Source: Aquatica leii (Eukaryota > Arthropoda > Insecta > Coleoptera > Lampyridae). From it: a stretch of DNA of 64,000 nt. This document shows positions 22,925 to 33,379 of this stretch, piece after piece. The first letter of the stretch is position 1; every line of letters begins with the position of its first letter. The position numbers were made by a program, and so were the translations under genes. The stretch lies in assembly GCA_035610365.1 (NCBI GenBank), contig CM069432.1:230910532-230974531 (forward strand), read 5' to 3'. Under the pieces are notes generated by a model. It saw nothing but the letters and a program-made list of their open reading frames with translations. It was not told the DNA's origin and made no database searches.

Positions 22925-23060
22925 CATGCAAGTTTATATACTTTTTTATGGCTTCAATGGTTGAAAGACATACAAAACCATTTTTGTCAAGTAAAACATC
23001 GGCACTAGCACACAAAGACCTAAGAGTTATCAAAATCAGTTAAAATTCAACACAATTTGC
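22925..23060 (-). pseudogene. Second YqaJ-like nuclease fragment
   Basis: Minus-strand translation LCASADVLLDKNGFV followed by LSTIEAIKKYINL aligns with the metal-binding core (GASPDGL...G.VEiK) of YqaJ-like nucleases. The DNA from 22990 to 23065 resembles 14515-14585 at the end of the other YqaJ gene. A frameshift precedes it, and the catalytic pattern is already altered (P lost, C to A). Too short and diverged to be the missing end of the first gene. Confidence 0.45.
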
Positions 23061-23261
23061 CTTTTAAATCAGAGTTACTTTTAAGTCGTGCTTAATCAAG
23101 TTTGTCTTCAAAATGTCGGTTTGTCTTGTTCAGATATTATGGATTGTATGGTTAAAAATAATTTTAAAAAGTAAAACTTTAAGGACCCTACAACTTTTAT
23201 AAATGTTTTTTTAATATTTTGTATAAGAAATATATTTTACTTTGACACATTTTTTGGCCTA

Positions 23262-23346
23262 CCCTGTATAATAATGTTGATGCGAAGCGTCGATGGATAT
23301 AAGTCGCGCAGGTTATAATAACCTTCTCAATTGTGGTATATATATA
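23262..23346. repeat. Degenerate arm of a palindromic MITE
   Basis: AGGTTATAATAACCTTCTCA then ATTGTGGTATA resembles the right arm of the palindrome at 27268-27442 (AGGTTATAATAATACACTTC...CTTGGTATA). Probably a decayed relative. Confidence 0.35.
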
Positions 23347-23869
23347 ATTTTTGCATTACTAGCACTATTAAAACCTTTTTATCTGTCACTACATCAAATT
23401 TAAAAGTAAAGACATTAATTTCAAATTAAGAACAAGCCAGTGATTGTGACAGTTGTCATTAGTTTTAATAGAATTAATTTTGTAGTAATTCCTAATTGAG
23501 ATTTATAACATAAAAATAAATTGATAACGTAAGTTTTTTTTTATTAAAGTTACTAAAATTGTTTAAAACCATTATTACTTGAATTCAACAGGTAATTGTT
23601 AATTAAATGTTTATTAAACCATTCATATTGTACTGTACACGCTGCAAAAAGTCAAGAAAACGTAATTATTGATAAACCGTAACATTGTAGGAAGTCATCG
23701 AATGGTTCTTTTTTAATGCTTTGTGGAAAGTTTCTAGTGACAATCTTAAAATTGAATGCTTGTTGCTGCAGATAATTTTGCCACCTATTTATATTGACTT
23801 TGCTCCATGCGATTGCGAATGTGTTCGACTACTATAAACGCAATTCTAATTTAATAATCAATTCATTAA

Positions 23870-24010
23870 AACCTATTTACGTTGTCGGAAAGCATTGTAA
23901 ATAAAGTTTGCTTCTGGAAAATGTTCGTTGAATTGATCGATGCAACTTTGAAGAAAATAAGACCAAGTTTCATTAGGATTGTAATTCTCGGTTTTTCTTA
24001 TTTTTTAGAA
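23870..24010 (-). pseudogene. Unidentified coding remnant
   Basis: A minus-strand run of about 40 codons without a stop contains NYNPNETWSYFLQSCIDQFN and then EHFPEANFIYNAFRQR before a stop. The amino-acid pattern looks like former coding sequence, possibly from a retroelement gag, but I cannot place it in a family. No neighbouring fragment confirms it. Confidence 0.3.
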
Positions 24011-26492
24011 ATTGTTTGAGTTGTTGTGTTGTTCTATTAAGAGTTTTTTTATTTTCGGGTATTTTCCTGATAGACCATTGTTTTCCGATTGTTTTCGGCG
24101 ATTTTTTGTTTTATTATTACGGGGTAGTCTTGCAATTTTTCCTTGTCATAGTTTGCTGATGGCGTTGATTTCCAGGGCTTTGCTTATTGTACCGTATAAT
24201 TGAACAGCTCTGCTTCTTCTTTGATGTCTTTACTGTCTTTTAATAGTATCCTTAGATCTACATATTGTAGTCCTTCAATCATTTGAATTCCTTCTAGTTG
24301 GAGTGCTTATTAGTTAGTGACGATTGTTTTGTTTTTTCTATTATACCGGTATTATTATTACGGTAAGCAAATGATTTTAAGATAAGTCCAGGCAAGATTC
24401 TGCTTTTATGTTATCAATAGGTATGCCTTTTATTACACAAAAAATAGGTTTGATATGTTATTTGTGTTTAACGGCCAGTAAGTAGGTAAATAACCAATTT
24501 AAATTATTGCCTTATTTGGCCTTCAGAAGTTCTTTTCTTTTTGATTTTGTCAATCTGGAACCTTACTGCCTGTTTTTTACGTTATAATTACTTCTTGCAA
24601 GAAAACGATTACCTGGTGTACTATAAAACTGCTGAAAATGCTTCTTCTTGATGGCGTGTCTTAGCGAACAGTATACTGATGAGATAGTGAGTAAGTCAAT
24701 CTAATCGTCAACTGATACACTGGTTGCTTGTAGAAAAACTTTAGAGTATTTACTTGTTTCATAGTGTTTTATTGAATTTTTGATGATGATTGTAGTACCT
24801 CCACAAGCAGTTTTATTTGAATGTTGAATTGGTAGTCTACCGTATATTTCAATACTTATTTGATGTAATTATATATATAATAACTAGACTTTTAAATTTT
24901 CATCGTTAACTAAGATATATAATAAAAAAAGTTTGTGTTACGTACATTCTTTTAGATATGTTTATTTTCCGCAAAAAACAAAACGAAAGGGTTAGTACAA
25001 AGTACAATGCTTTAAGTGCTTCATAGAACTTATTCTTGTGGTGCGTTACAATATCGTGTAAGTGTTTTGTTTAATTTGTAATACATTGTTTAAATAATAT
25101 ACTACAATTATTAGCTGATCGATCTGTACAATGTAGACATTGCAACATCGATCTTCTATTTATTTGAGTTAAAGGTTTTAAACTTATTTAATTGCTCATA
25201 ATATTCTTGGTAAAAAGTAAAGCTCTTAGCGCAGATTTAAAAACGACGCTGTTTAATATATCCGGGAATGGATTTATAGAGGCACAGAACTAATTAAAAT
25301 TCAAAATAAACCACATTTATTAATGTTATAATAACAACTTTAATATTTAAATAGTAATACTATTGGTAATCTTTTTTATGTTTGTTTATAGTTATTTAAA
25401 AATGACATAAATCAAAAGAGCATGTTTGATTAAGAAAATATTAAATTTTAGTAGAAGAGCCAATATGAAACTGAATATTCTCTTGACAAATATCTTTTGT
25501 AACGTAATATAAAAATTAATTTTATAATATGAATAGTTTATTGTCTTTAAGTACGCATTAAGTTAGTAATATAAACCTTTAAGTTACACTATTTGACAAC
25601 ATAAAAAATTTATAACAAAATGTAGCTAGATCACATTTCCGTAATATTATTCAACACTCTAAAATTTATGAAAATAATAATTTTATTGGAATATAAAGAA
25701 GTATAATGTACGTTTTTTGCTTTATTGTGTGGATTATACTAATGTAAACGTAATTTATAGATTATTGTTATTTATATACTTTCGACTTTTTGCTTGGATT
25801 TGTTTTACAAAAGTTTATAAATCTTTAAATTTGTTTGTATTTGTTTGGCTGTAAACGTGACACTAATAAATTAATGTAATACGGTATAGGATATATATTT
25901 CATTGTTTTATTGCACTTTAAAATATTATTATGTATAAATAGTAAACTAACAAATATACCTTTAAAATCTCCATATTGGTTTTATAAAAAAACATTCAAC
26001 CATGTAAAAATTTATATGTAATCATCTCAATTTGTCAAAACAAATTATGTTAATAATTTCAAAATGCACTGCATGCTATATACTTTTAGTAAAACATTTT
26101 TGCATTTTTTTCTAAATTTAAATTAATTAAGTTAATAATAACAATCAAATCATCCCGTCGTCTTACATAATTTTCTTCTAGTCAACGGTACGAGGTTTTA
26201 AATAGAAAAAAAATGTTTGTTTAGAGGAAACCAAAGTACAGTCTTTATGTTGACTTTTATTTAGCGAAGATGTAGTCTGCAATTTTACAACAAAAAAAAA
26301 TTTCGTTTTAATTAGTTTCACATTCCATTCAAGAAAAATTATTTCTTAAGCTGTACATGCCAAATTATATTAGAATTTTAGTATTGGTGTAAAATTTAAT
26401 TTTTCCATTAGTTGTATATGCTTTTATTATTACATATAATAATAGATTATCAAGTAGCGTTTTTTACCGTGGGTAATAGTAGATTACATACC
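24011..26492. other. AT-rich stretch, no firm gene
   Basis: The part to about 24860 is less AT-rich and its minus strand has segments such as GIQMIEGLQYVDLRILLKDS that could be old retroelement coding sequence, but I cannot assign them. From 24860 to 26490 I see only AT-rich sequence. Confidence 0.4.
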
Positions 26493-26600
26493 CAGGCGGA
26501 AAGTATTCCATTTCTGACGAGAGAACTAAAGTTTACCGAGAGGCATAGCCTCGAGGTGAACTAGTTCTCGAGACAAATGGAACACTTTTGCCAAGGTTTA
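26493..26600. mobile_element. Palindromic MITE (foldback), about 108 bp
   Basis: Left arm AAAGTATTCCATTT...ACGAGAGAACTAAAGTTTACC is the imperfect inverse of the right arm GGTGAACTAGTTCTCGAG...AAATGGAACACTTTT, around the central GAGGCATAGCCTC. The whole segment could form one long hairpin. Non-coding. Confidence 0.65.
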
Positions 26601-26805
26601 TATACAATTTTATTAACAATCAGCCATTAAATAAAATATATAACATAAAACTAATAAAAAATGAATGAAAACCTACTTCCAAAATATTATCGTTTATTTC
26701 GGTAAAATATTAACACATAGTAGGCATTTCACAATTGACATATACGTCTTTAATTTGTGATTGTCAATTTATCAAATTAGTTAAAACAAAACACACACAA
26801 ATTAC

Positions 26806-26915
26806 AGGTTCGGAAAGTGTACATTACTGACCGTGAGGTTTCATTACATACTCGTTTTTTTTTAACTTACCAACCTTTAAGAGGTTCGGAAAACTGTACG
26901 TTACTAACTGAGTGT
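26806..26915 (+). repeat. Two direct copies of a 30-bp motif 75 bp apart
   Basis: AGGTTCGGAAAGTGTACATT (about 26807) and AGGTTCGGAAAACTGTACGT (26882) begin two direct copies, each followed by an ACT(A/G)AC-like extension. Possible local duplication or remains of a transposon terminus. Confidence 0.5.
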
Positions 26916-27267
26916 GAATAAATAATATATTATTATTAAGTACTAGTTAATAATAAACATATCTACATTTCTAAATTATTTAAAGTTCGCGCTTAACTAA
27001 ATGCGGATATTAGTAAATTATATATATTTTAGATATGAGTATGTTTTTAAATAATTTTAGTAATTTTAAAGCTGTTTATTCTTGTGTTGTAAATTACAAT
27101 TACGTCAAAATTTGTTATTTTAAATGACAACTGTTATAATTACAAAACAAAACACTTGCTTGATTTTTATTTTGAAATTAATATCTTGGATTTTAAATTT
27201 GATTTAATAACTGTCAAAAAGGTTTTAATAATTCTCTTGTATTGTATAGACCAGACAATAACATTTT

Positions 27268-27442
27268 ATTATAATAATAATAATAATTTCTCTAATTAAA
27301 TAATAGCATTACCAAGGTTGAGAAGTGTATTATTATAACCTGCGCTACTCGCGATATAAATGGTCGCTTAGGTTATAATAATACACTTCTTAACCTTGGT
27401 ATATAAAATAGTATTATTTAATTAGAGTAATTATTGTTATTA
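27268..27442. mobile_element. Palindromic MITE, about 175 bp
   Basis: The inner arms are nearly exact: CCAAGGTTGAGAAGTGTATT then ATTATAACC against GGTTATAATAATACACTTCT then TAACCTTGG. They continue outward into TTTCTCTAATTAAATAAT and ATTATTTAATTAGAGTAATT. The short centre is GCGCTACTCGCGATATAAATGG. No coding capacity. It lies directly upstream of the gypsy LTR. Confidence 0.75.
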
Positions 27443-27480
27443 TAAATTGATATTGTGCAAACAAATATCTATATTCATAC

Positions 27481-27637
27481 TGTAGTGTAATTATTTAAAA
27501 ATTCAAATTAACCGCCAGAAGTTAGCGCGCAGAAGTAAAACAATAACAAAAAACTAATTTGCTGACCGATCTCGACATCCGGGGACGCTTTTTGTAAAAA
27601 CCCGTTGAACAGTACGGATTAAGTCCGCCGTCTTTCA
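27481..27637 (+). repeat. 5' LTR of the Ty3/gypsy element
   Basis: Begins TGTAGTGTAATTA and shares AACCGCCAGAAGTTAGCGCG, ACCGATCTCGACATCCGG and GATTAAGTCCGCCG with 30425-30569. Its end is taken at TCTTTCA, before GAAGTGGGATACG, which may be the primer-binding region. The exact 3' edge is uncertain by several bases. Confidence 0.75.
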
Positions 27638-27851
27638 GAAGTGGGATACGTTCCAATCTAAGTAAATTTGTTTATTTATTAAACTTTCATCCGCCGTTGT
27701 CGGGTGCCGGTTGTTCACGTATTAGGGACATAAGTTCGTATTTTGCAATGAAGTGATCGACTAGCCAATCGCTTAGGCACATCCGAAAGTGAAACGATAA
27801 ATTACATAATAAGACGGTATTCAAGATACAAATCTTCAAAATCAAGCTGGG

Positions 27852-28208
27852 GTGAAAGAATTTGTTTCCCTGCCCGACATGTTGAGAGCAATGGGTCAAG
27901 TGTCAGTGAGTGAAAACCAACAGACTAATAAACTTTTTAGCCGAAAACCACCTTCTCAATGTAGCAGTTCAAATAATAACGGTAATTACAATATGCATCG
28001 TAATGTGCTACAAAGTCAAAGCACCTCAATCTCGTCTCGACCCAATAACGATTTTGTTCGTTGTTTTAATTGTTACCAGTTTGGACATTATTCTGCTACT
28101 TGTATGGAGCCACCTCGGCGAAGAGAAAGGCAGCATCAATCCAGTAACCTATTTGCAAGTGCAAATACAATCCAAAACGCAACCAAGCTACCAGAAATGC
28201 ATTGTTAA
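27852..28208 (+). pseudogene. Gag fragment with CCHC zinc knuckle
   Basis: Nucleocapsid part of a retrotransposon Gag. It starts KEFVSLPDMLRAMGQ, runs through an Asn/Gln/Ser-rich linker, and carries CFNCYQFGHYSATC, a canonical CX2CX4HX4C knuckle that binds RNA in relatives. The matrix and capsid regions upstream are absent or unrecognisable. The frame stops at 28208, where relatives would continue towards protease. Confidence 0.7.
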
Positions 28209-28265
28209 TCGAACAACTAATTCCAGCTTACATTAAACTGAAAACAACATTGGCCAAAAGATGGA

Positions 28266-29134
28266 TTGAAAGATAAACGGTATTTCACAAAATTTGACTT
28301 AAAAAATGTGTTTTATCATGTGACAGTAACGGAAGCTTCTGTAAAGTATTTGTCGTTTGTTACTCTATTTGGGCAACATGAGTATTTAAAAATGCATTTC
28401 GGTTGTTGCAACAGTCTCGCACATTTCGCTAGATATGTCAGTATGATTTTTCAGGGTTTAACTAACAATGATGAAGTTTTAATTTACTCGACGATATATT
28501 AATCGCAACCATCACTATTGAAGAAAATATTGATATCTATAAAAAAGTGTATGATCTGATTGTTATTAAATTGCTTAGCTTAAGAATGGATAAATGTAGC
28601 AAACTGGGATAGTTCACTTAGGTTACGAAATTACTATGTCAGGTGTACAACCAAATCCAGAAACTTTGTCGGCTGTATTGAAATATCCAAATCCAAGTAA
28701 TGCAAAACAAGTACATTCGCTTGTTTCATTATGCAGTTACTTTAGAAGATTTATTAGAGATTTTTCCATAAAAGTAAAACTGCTGTACGACGAGGCAGAA
28801 AGTTAATACCATAGCTATGAGCTAGAGTGTTTAGCAATTATTTACTTGTTAAAACGTTATTATATATACCTACAAGGAATTTAAAAAAAAAATAGTCACC
28901 GATTGTAACAGTTTACAGTTGACTTTAAACAAAAAGGACATCATTTCACGAATTATTAGATGGGCATTAGTGCTACAAAATTATTGTTACACTATTGAGC
29001 ATCGGGGAAGTGCTAGAATGCAACACGTGGATGCACTCAGTCGTAGCCATAATATTTTAGTATTAGAAGGCAACACATTTGAGCAAACCTTGGCCAAAGG
29101 ACAAAATTTTGATCACGAAATTACAAAAGTTTAA
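28266..29134 (+). pseudogene. Ty3/gypsy reverse transcriptase and RNase H fragments
   Basis: RT: KRYFTKFDLKNVFYHVTV (28272 on) holds the first catalytic Asp block, and FGQHEYLKMHFG matches the F.rmPFGL region. After a one-base shift, LLDDILIA (about 28485) is the YxDD box. RNase H and its junction (about 28805-29045): YELECLAIIYLLKRYYIYL, then TDCNSLQLTLNKKDI, IRWALVLQNYCYTIEHR and HVDALSR, all standard for this class. Multiple frameshifts and stops. Function lost. Confidence 0.8.
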
Positions 29135-29329
29135 GAGTCTTTAGAAAAGTTCTCTCTTTGAGTTGCGCAATGGTTTGGTATACCGTAAATATGATAACAG
29201 AGTTTGGTTTTACGTACCCAGTTGTATGCAAAACAATATATTATATACACACCACGACAATACGAGTTATGTTGGTGTAGAAAAATGTTTCGAGCTGATC
29301 ACGCGCACATATTGGTTTCCAAAATTGCG

Positions 29330-30240
29330 TTGAAGTATACGAGGTCATATTTCGAGTTGCTTAAATTGCATCGAATATTTCTCACATTTGGGGAAACGTG
29401 AAGGGTCTTTGCATTCTATACCAAAAGGAAAAGTACCGTTTGATTGCATACATTTGGATTACTTTGGTTTGTTAGAAAAGAGCAACTCCGGTTATAAATA
29501 CATCTTGGTAATAGTAGACGCATTTTCTAAATTTATCAAGCTGTATCCATGCAAGGCGACAAATACTAAAAAGGTAATTAAACAACTAAAATCTTATTTT
29601 GCTAACTGCAGTATACTGGTTACGATCATACCTGACAGAGGTAGTTGTTTCACCTCCGGTGAATTTGCCGAGTACATGAATCAAGAAACTATTAGTCACA
29701 TATTAGATGCAACTGGCGCCCCTTGGGCCAACGGCCAACTAGAATGAATAAATCATTCAATTCTAGCAATGTTGGCGAAATTAACACCTACTCTAAATGA
29801 ATGGAATACAGTAATAGGCCAATTTTGCATGAATAACTCTGTTTGTCGTGCCACGGAAAAAAACATCTGGGTAGACTGTTGTTTGGTATTAATCAAAGAG
29901 GCCATGTAATTGATAACCTGAGATGAATTTTAGAAAATGAACCTCAGGATGATGCCGATCCAGTAAACCTAGAAAAAATTCGTGATAACGCGGTAACTTG
30001 ACAAGAAGCGTGTCAAGCTGCAAACAAGAATTACTACGATAAGGCACACAAAACTCCGCGTCAGTATAAGATAAGTAATTCTGTCATGTTATCGAACGCT
30101 GATGTCACACCGGGTGTTAACAAAAATCTTATACCGAAGTTTTGTGGCCCGTATATAATTAGCTCGGTCTTACCGCATGACAAATATGTTGTTACTGACA
30201 TTGATGTTTTTTAAGACTGTCAAATACCTTACGAAGGGAT
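29330..30240 (+). pseudogene. Ty3/gypsy integrase fragment
   Basis: FDCIHLDYFGLLEKS carries the first catalytic Asp, IPDRGSCFTSGEFAEYMN the second, and WANGQLE the Glu, followed immediately by TGA where relatives have an Arg codon. The sequence then goes on in frame as INHSILAMLAKLTPTLNEWN with later frame breaks. C-terminal remnants run to about 30240. The integrase inserts retrotransposon cDNA; this copy cannot be translated whole. Confidence 0.8.
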
Positions 30241-30424
30241 TTTAGATGCTTCTTGTTGAAGGCCTTATCCTATGTAAATAATTAGTTGTTTAGTTTCATG
30301 TAGAATATAGGTTAGTCATGTAATATATGTATTTGACTGTTTGTTTAATGGGAATGTATTAGTTAGGTTAGCAAAGACAATGTCAACGATGATCGAGGTC
30401 GATCACAGGTCAGAATGGACAAGC

Positions 30425-30569
30425 TGTAGTGCAATTACTTAAAAATTTAAATTAACCGCCAGAAATTAGCGCGCGGAGATAAAACAAACACAGAAAACTG
30501 ACTTGCCGACCGATCTCGACATCCGGAGACGCTTTTTGAACAGTACAGATTAAGTCCGCCGCTTCTTTA
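30425..30569 (+). repeat. 3' LTR of the Ty3/gypsy element
   Basis: Begins TGTAGTGCAATTA and matches the 5' LTR at 27481 through AAGTCCGCCG. About 145 bp, unusually short for LTRs; internal deletion of both cannot be excluded. Confidence 0.75.
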
Positions 30570-31469
30570 AATAATAACTTCACTAAACTTATAGAAAACT
30601 GCGAAAACTTTATTACGAGAAGTGTCCTACAATATTAATGTTTTTATATCATATGAACTCGTATTATCGACAAATCTTATTTAGAAGATGATAAAATAAA
30701 ATAAAAATTAAATCCATACTAGAACAATAAACAAATTAATCACAGAAAAAACTGTCACTTTATTTAATTATTGTTTTTAAAACGTAGTATCTCTAACCGT
30801 AGTATAATGTATCTTATAACTCTATTGTTAACTTTTACTAAAAAAAGATAACTTTTGCATAAATTTAAAAGATTTAATAGTGGTTTAAGGTGTAATTTAA
30901 AAACAAAGGTGTTACCGCTTTTATATTCTTTTGTATTGTATTTATGCATAAAAGTTGAATAATAAACAATTTTTTTCCGTTAAAAAAAACAAAAAAAACA
31001 TTGTGAAAGATTTCAATTAAAAGTGTTAAATATTATGTTGTTCTTTTGAAAGCTTACGTTGTTTGCATTAATATACTGCAGACATTACAATGAAATTTAA
31101 AACTGCCGCGTTTATGAAAATTGTTACGTGATATTATAAAGATTTTCATTAGTAGTAACTGATATTGTTTAATTTCTAGAGATAGAAGTGTAAGCTTAAA
31201 TTTACATTTAATGATATTTTAGCTAATGGGTATGTTTAAAACAATTACATTTTTAAATAATATTGATAGTTTTTAAAAATCGAACCAAAAAACGTTTACA
31301 TTTTTAAAATTTTTCTAGTTTTAATATTAATCGATGTTTTTTGCAGTAAAATTGAATCATAAATGTATGCATGTAAAAATTACATTACATAAATTTTACT
31401 ATGAAAATTCATTTACACGTTTTTTCAGTGTAGTAACAAAACCTGTAAGACAACAATTACATTCGTTTG
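30570..31469. other. AT-rich stretch without recognised gene
   Basis: No feature that I can support. Confidence 0.5.
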
Positions 31470-31771
31470 TAAGTATTCTTGAGAACCGAACTTAATAATA
31501 CTAAAAGCCTTCTCAAAGTTGTTATCTATGTTCTAGAACGTATAACGAACATTCGCGAAGAATTTCCAAAATGTGTATAAATACGGTACAAACAAATCGT
31601 AGGTCAGTTATTTACGTAATTCGAAGACGGCAGTGTTAAGAAGATTATTCAAGTTTAAATAAATAAGTGATTAACGCGTGTCAGATAAATAAACAAAGTA
31701 TAACCTTGTACGTGACTGTAGTGTAAACAAACAATAAGCGTTAAATAGTTATCCACGGACTTCGTGTAAGT
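31470..31771 (+). promoter_or_regulatory. Heat-shock-type core promoter with leader; LTR or host gene
   Basis: Two sets of heat-shock elements: GTTCTAGAAC (31530-31539) and the contiguous trimer CGAACATTCGCGAAG (31546-31560; units nGAAn, nTTCn, nGAAn). TATAAATA is at 31576-31583, and the arthropod initiator TCAGTT has its A at 31606, exactly 30 bp after the TATA start. Downstream are AATAAA (31658) and a consensus donor GTAAGT (31766). No protein-coding frame follows. TATA, initiator and an early AATAAA together also fit the U3-R part of an LTR, so this could be a solo LTR, a heat-inducible non-coding gene, or the first exon of a host gene. Confidence 0.55.
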
Positions 31772-31942
31772 GATAGTGTTATACATAAATTATAGTGTAA
31801 GTGTAATTATAAAATTTTCTTCGATTTAATTAGTTCGGTTAGTTTAAACGTGTACATATTTTTAGTATAAGTAAAAATAAATTAGTTTTATTAATAATAA
31901 AATTCGTTGCAATACGATTAAGTTTTGAGGATAGAAGTTAGC

Positions 31943-32945
31943 ATACCGTCAACGGGGGCGAGATTGATTTTAAGGTGCAAAATTGATAATTACATAAATC
32001 TTTTTATTTATTTCAAAATTTGCGCTATTGGTAATCCTTAAACATCCGCGATGTGATAGCACTAAAGTGCAAGCGCTTGTGATCATTTACCAACCATGCG
32101 TTGGCTGTAGATTCGTGTATGAATAATTTCAGTCTGCAGTTGAAAAAAGTGTTTGATATTTTGTGTTAAAACTAGATGTATTGAGAATTGGTTTTTTTTC
32201 AGTGCAAGATTTATTTCTCGTTAAGGTATTTCAGATTGTCTTACTATTATTACTTCAATCTATAGAAGGTACTTAGAAACTTAGAAGAAGCTGGCTCCAG
32301 CCATGTTTTTTATACGATGCGACTTTGATTGAGTTTTGCGGCGAGATTGATACCATTTCCAAATGGTTTATTATTAAATGTAATTTCATTTATAAGTTTT
32401 TGTTTAATGTTTTTGTAATTAGATATTATTTTTTTCAGTTTTATTGACATTATTTTCTATCGCAGGTTCTATTTTTTAACGTTATAATGCTCCACACTTG
32501 TAAACAAACTGGGGGCACGAACCTATCGTCATTTTATAGATTATAGATAAGCGACTTAAAGCTCTTACAAAAGTAGTCGACTATCAATGGTCAGTAAATA
32601 AAGTTGAAAAGGAATATCCCATATGGGACATTATACAACAAACATTAACGTTTACATCATAAAAAAAACTGGAGTACAACCCATTTTCACAATAGATGAA
32701 GGAATAACGATTATAAATGCAGTTGCTATCTGTGTGGGGCATGCGAATAACCATGCAGGATCTTTAAATGATCACAAAACATTTTTTAGATAATCGCGGA
32801 GTTTAGATTAACAAATTTAAAAATAATATGCCACGAGCCGATTGGATAAAATCGCTTTTGGAAAGACACAATACGGTAAAATTACAGACCTGTTGCATTA
32901 AATCTCCTAAGTTTGTTGACTTTTTTAGAATTACACATTTCTTCT
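31943..32945 (+). pseudogene. pogo-like transposon, N-terminal transposase fragment
   Basis: Opens with ACCGTCAACGGGGGCGAGAT, echoed in part near 32338 (GCGGCGAGATTGAT), possibly a terminus. From about 32600, plus-strand fragments read NIPYGTLYNKH, KTGVQPIFTIDE, ITIINAVAICVGHANNHAG and FKNNMPRADWIKSLLERHNT. These match the psq-type HTH and CENP-B-type DNA-binding region (GR.P.F...EE; FK.N.PG.DW..S...RH) of pogo/jerky-like transposases. The catalytic domain is missing. Frame breaks throughout. Confidence 0.55.
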
Positions 32946-33379
32946 TAGTAGTAAATTGCCCACAACAAAAATATTAAATACAAAATAATGGTACATCAGA
33001 TGTAGTTAAATTAAGTTTTTATTTTTAAAACTGTAGGTACATTCATTCCCAGTAAAATAAAATATAAAGTAACTCAAACATAACGTATTTACAGTTGTTT
33101 AAATAAAGTAATGTTACGTAGGTCAATCAAAATATGTACTTGAGTAAATAAATCCACCGCAAAAATTAGACTATGTGCCACTGCAAAATTCAAACCAAAC
33201 TGATTCAATCAAGTTAATGAGTGGGTGGACTCTAGCCGCAGACTAAATTTAGACGGTACATAGTCGCTACACCGACGATAACTGATAATCAGATTACAGG
33301 TCATATTAATTGATAGAGAAACAGAGGTCTGATATCACTTGAGCATTTAAATAAACAAAATGTCCTTTTTAATTTAATT

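Larger units (their letters stand above)
27481..30569 (+). mobile_element. Ty3/gypsy-type LTR retrotransposon, internally deleted
   Basis: Two short direct repeats flank retroelement coding fragments in canonical order: gag zinc knuckle, reverse transcriptase, RNase H, integrase. Protease and the N-terminal part of RT are missing between 28208 and 28266. The LTRs differ at many positions, so the insertion is old. Confidence 0.85.

Noticed and set aside
24012-24203. 63-codon plus-strand frame with Phe/Leu-rich sequence
   Set aside because: No motif; the opposite strand looks at least as coding-like. Not supported.
27910-28236. 108-codon frame overlapping the gag fragment
   Set aside because: Out-of-frame shadow of the Gag sequence carrying the zinc knuckle.
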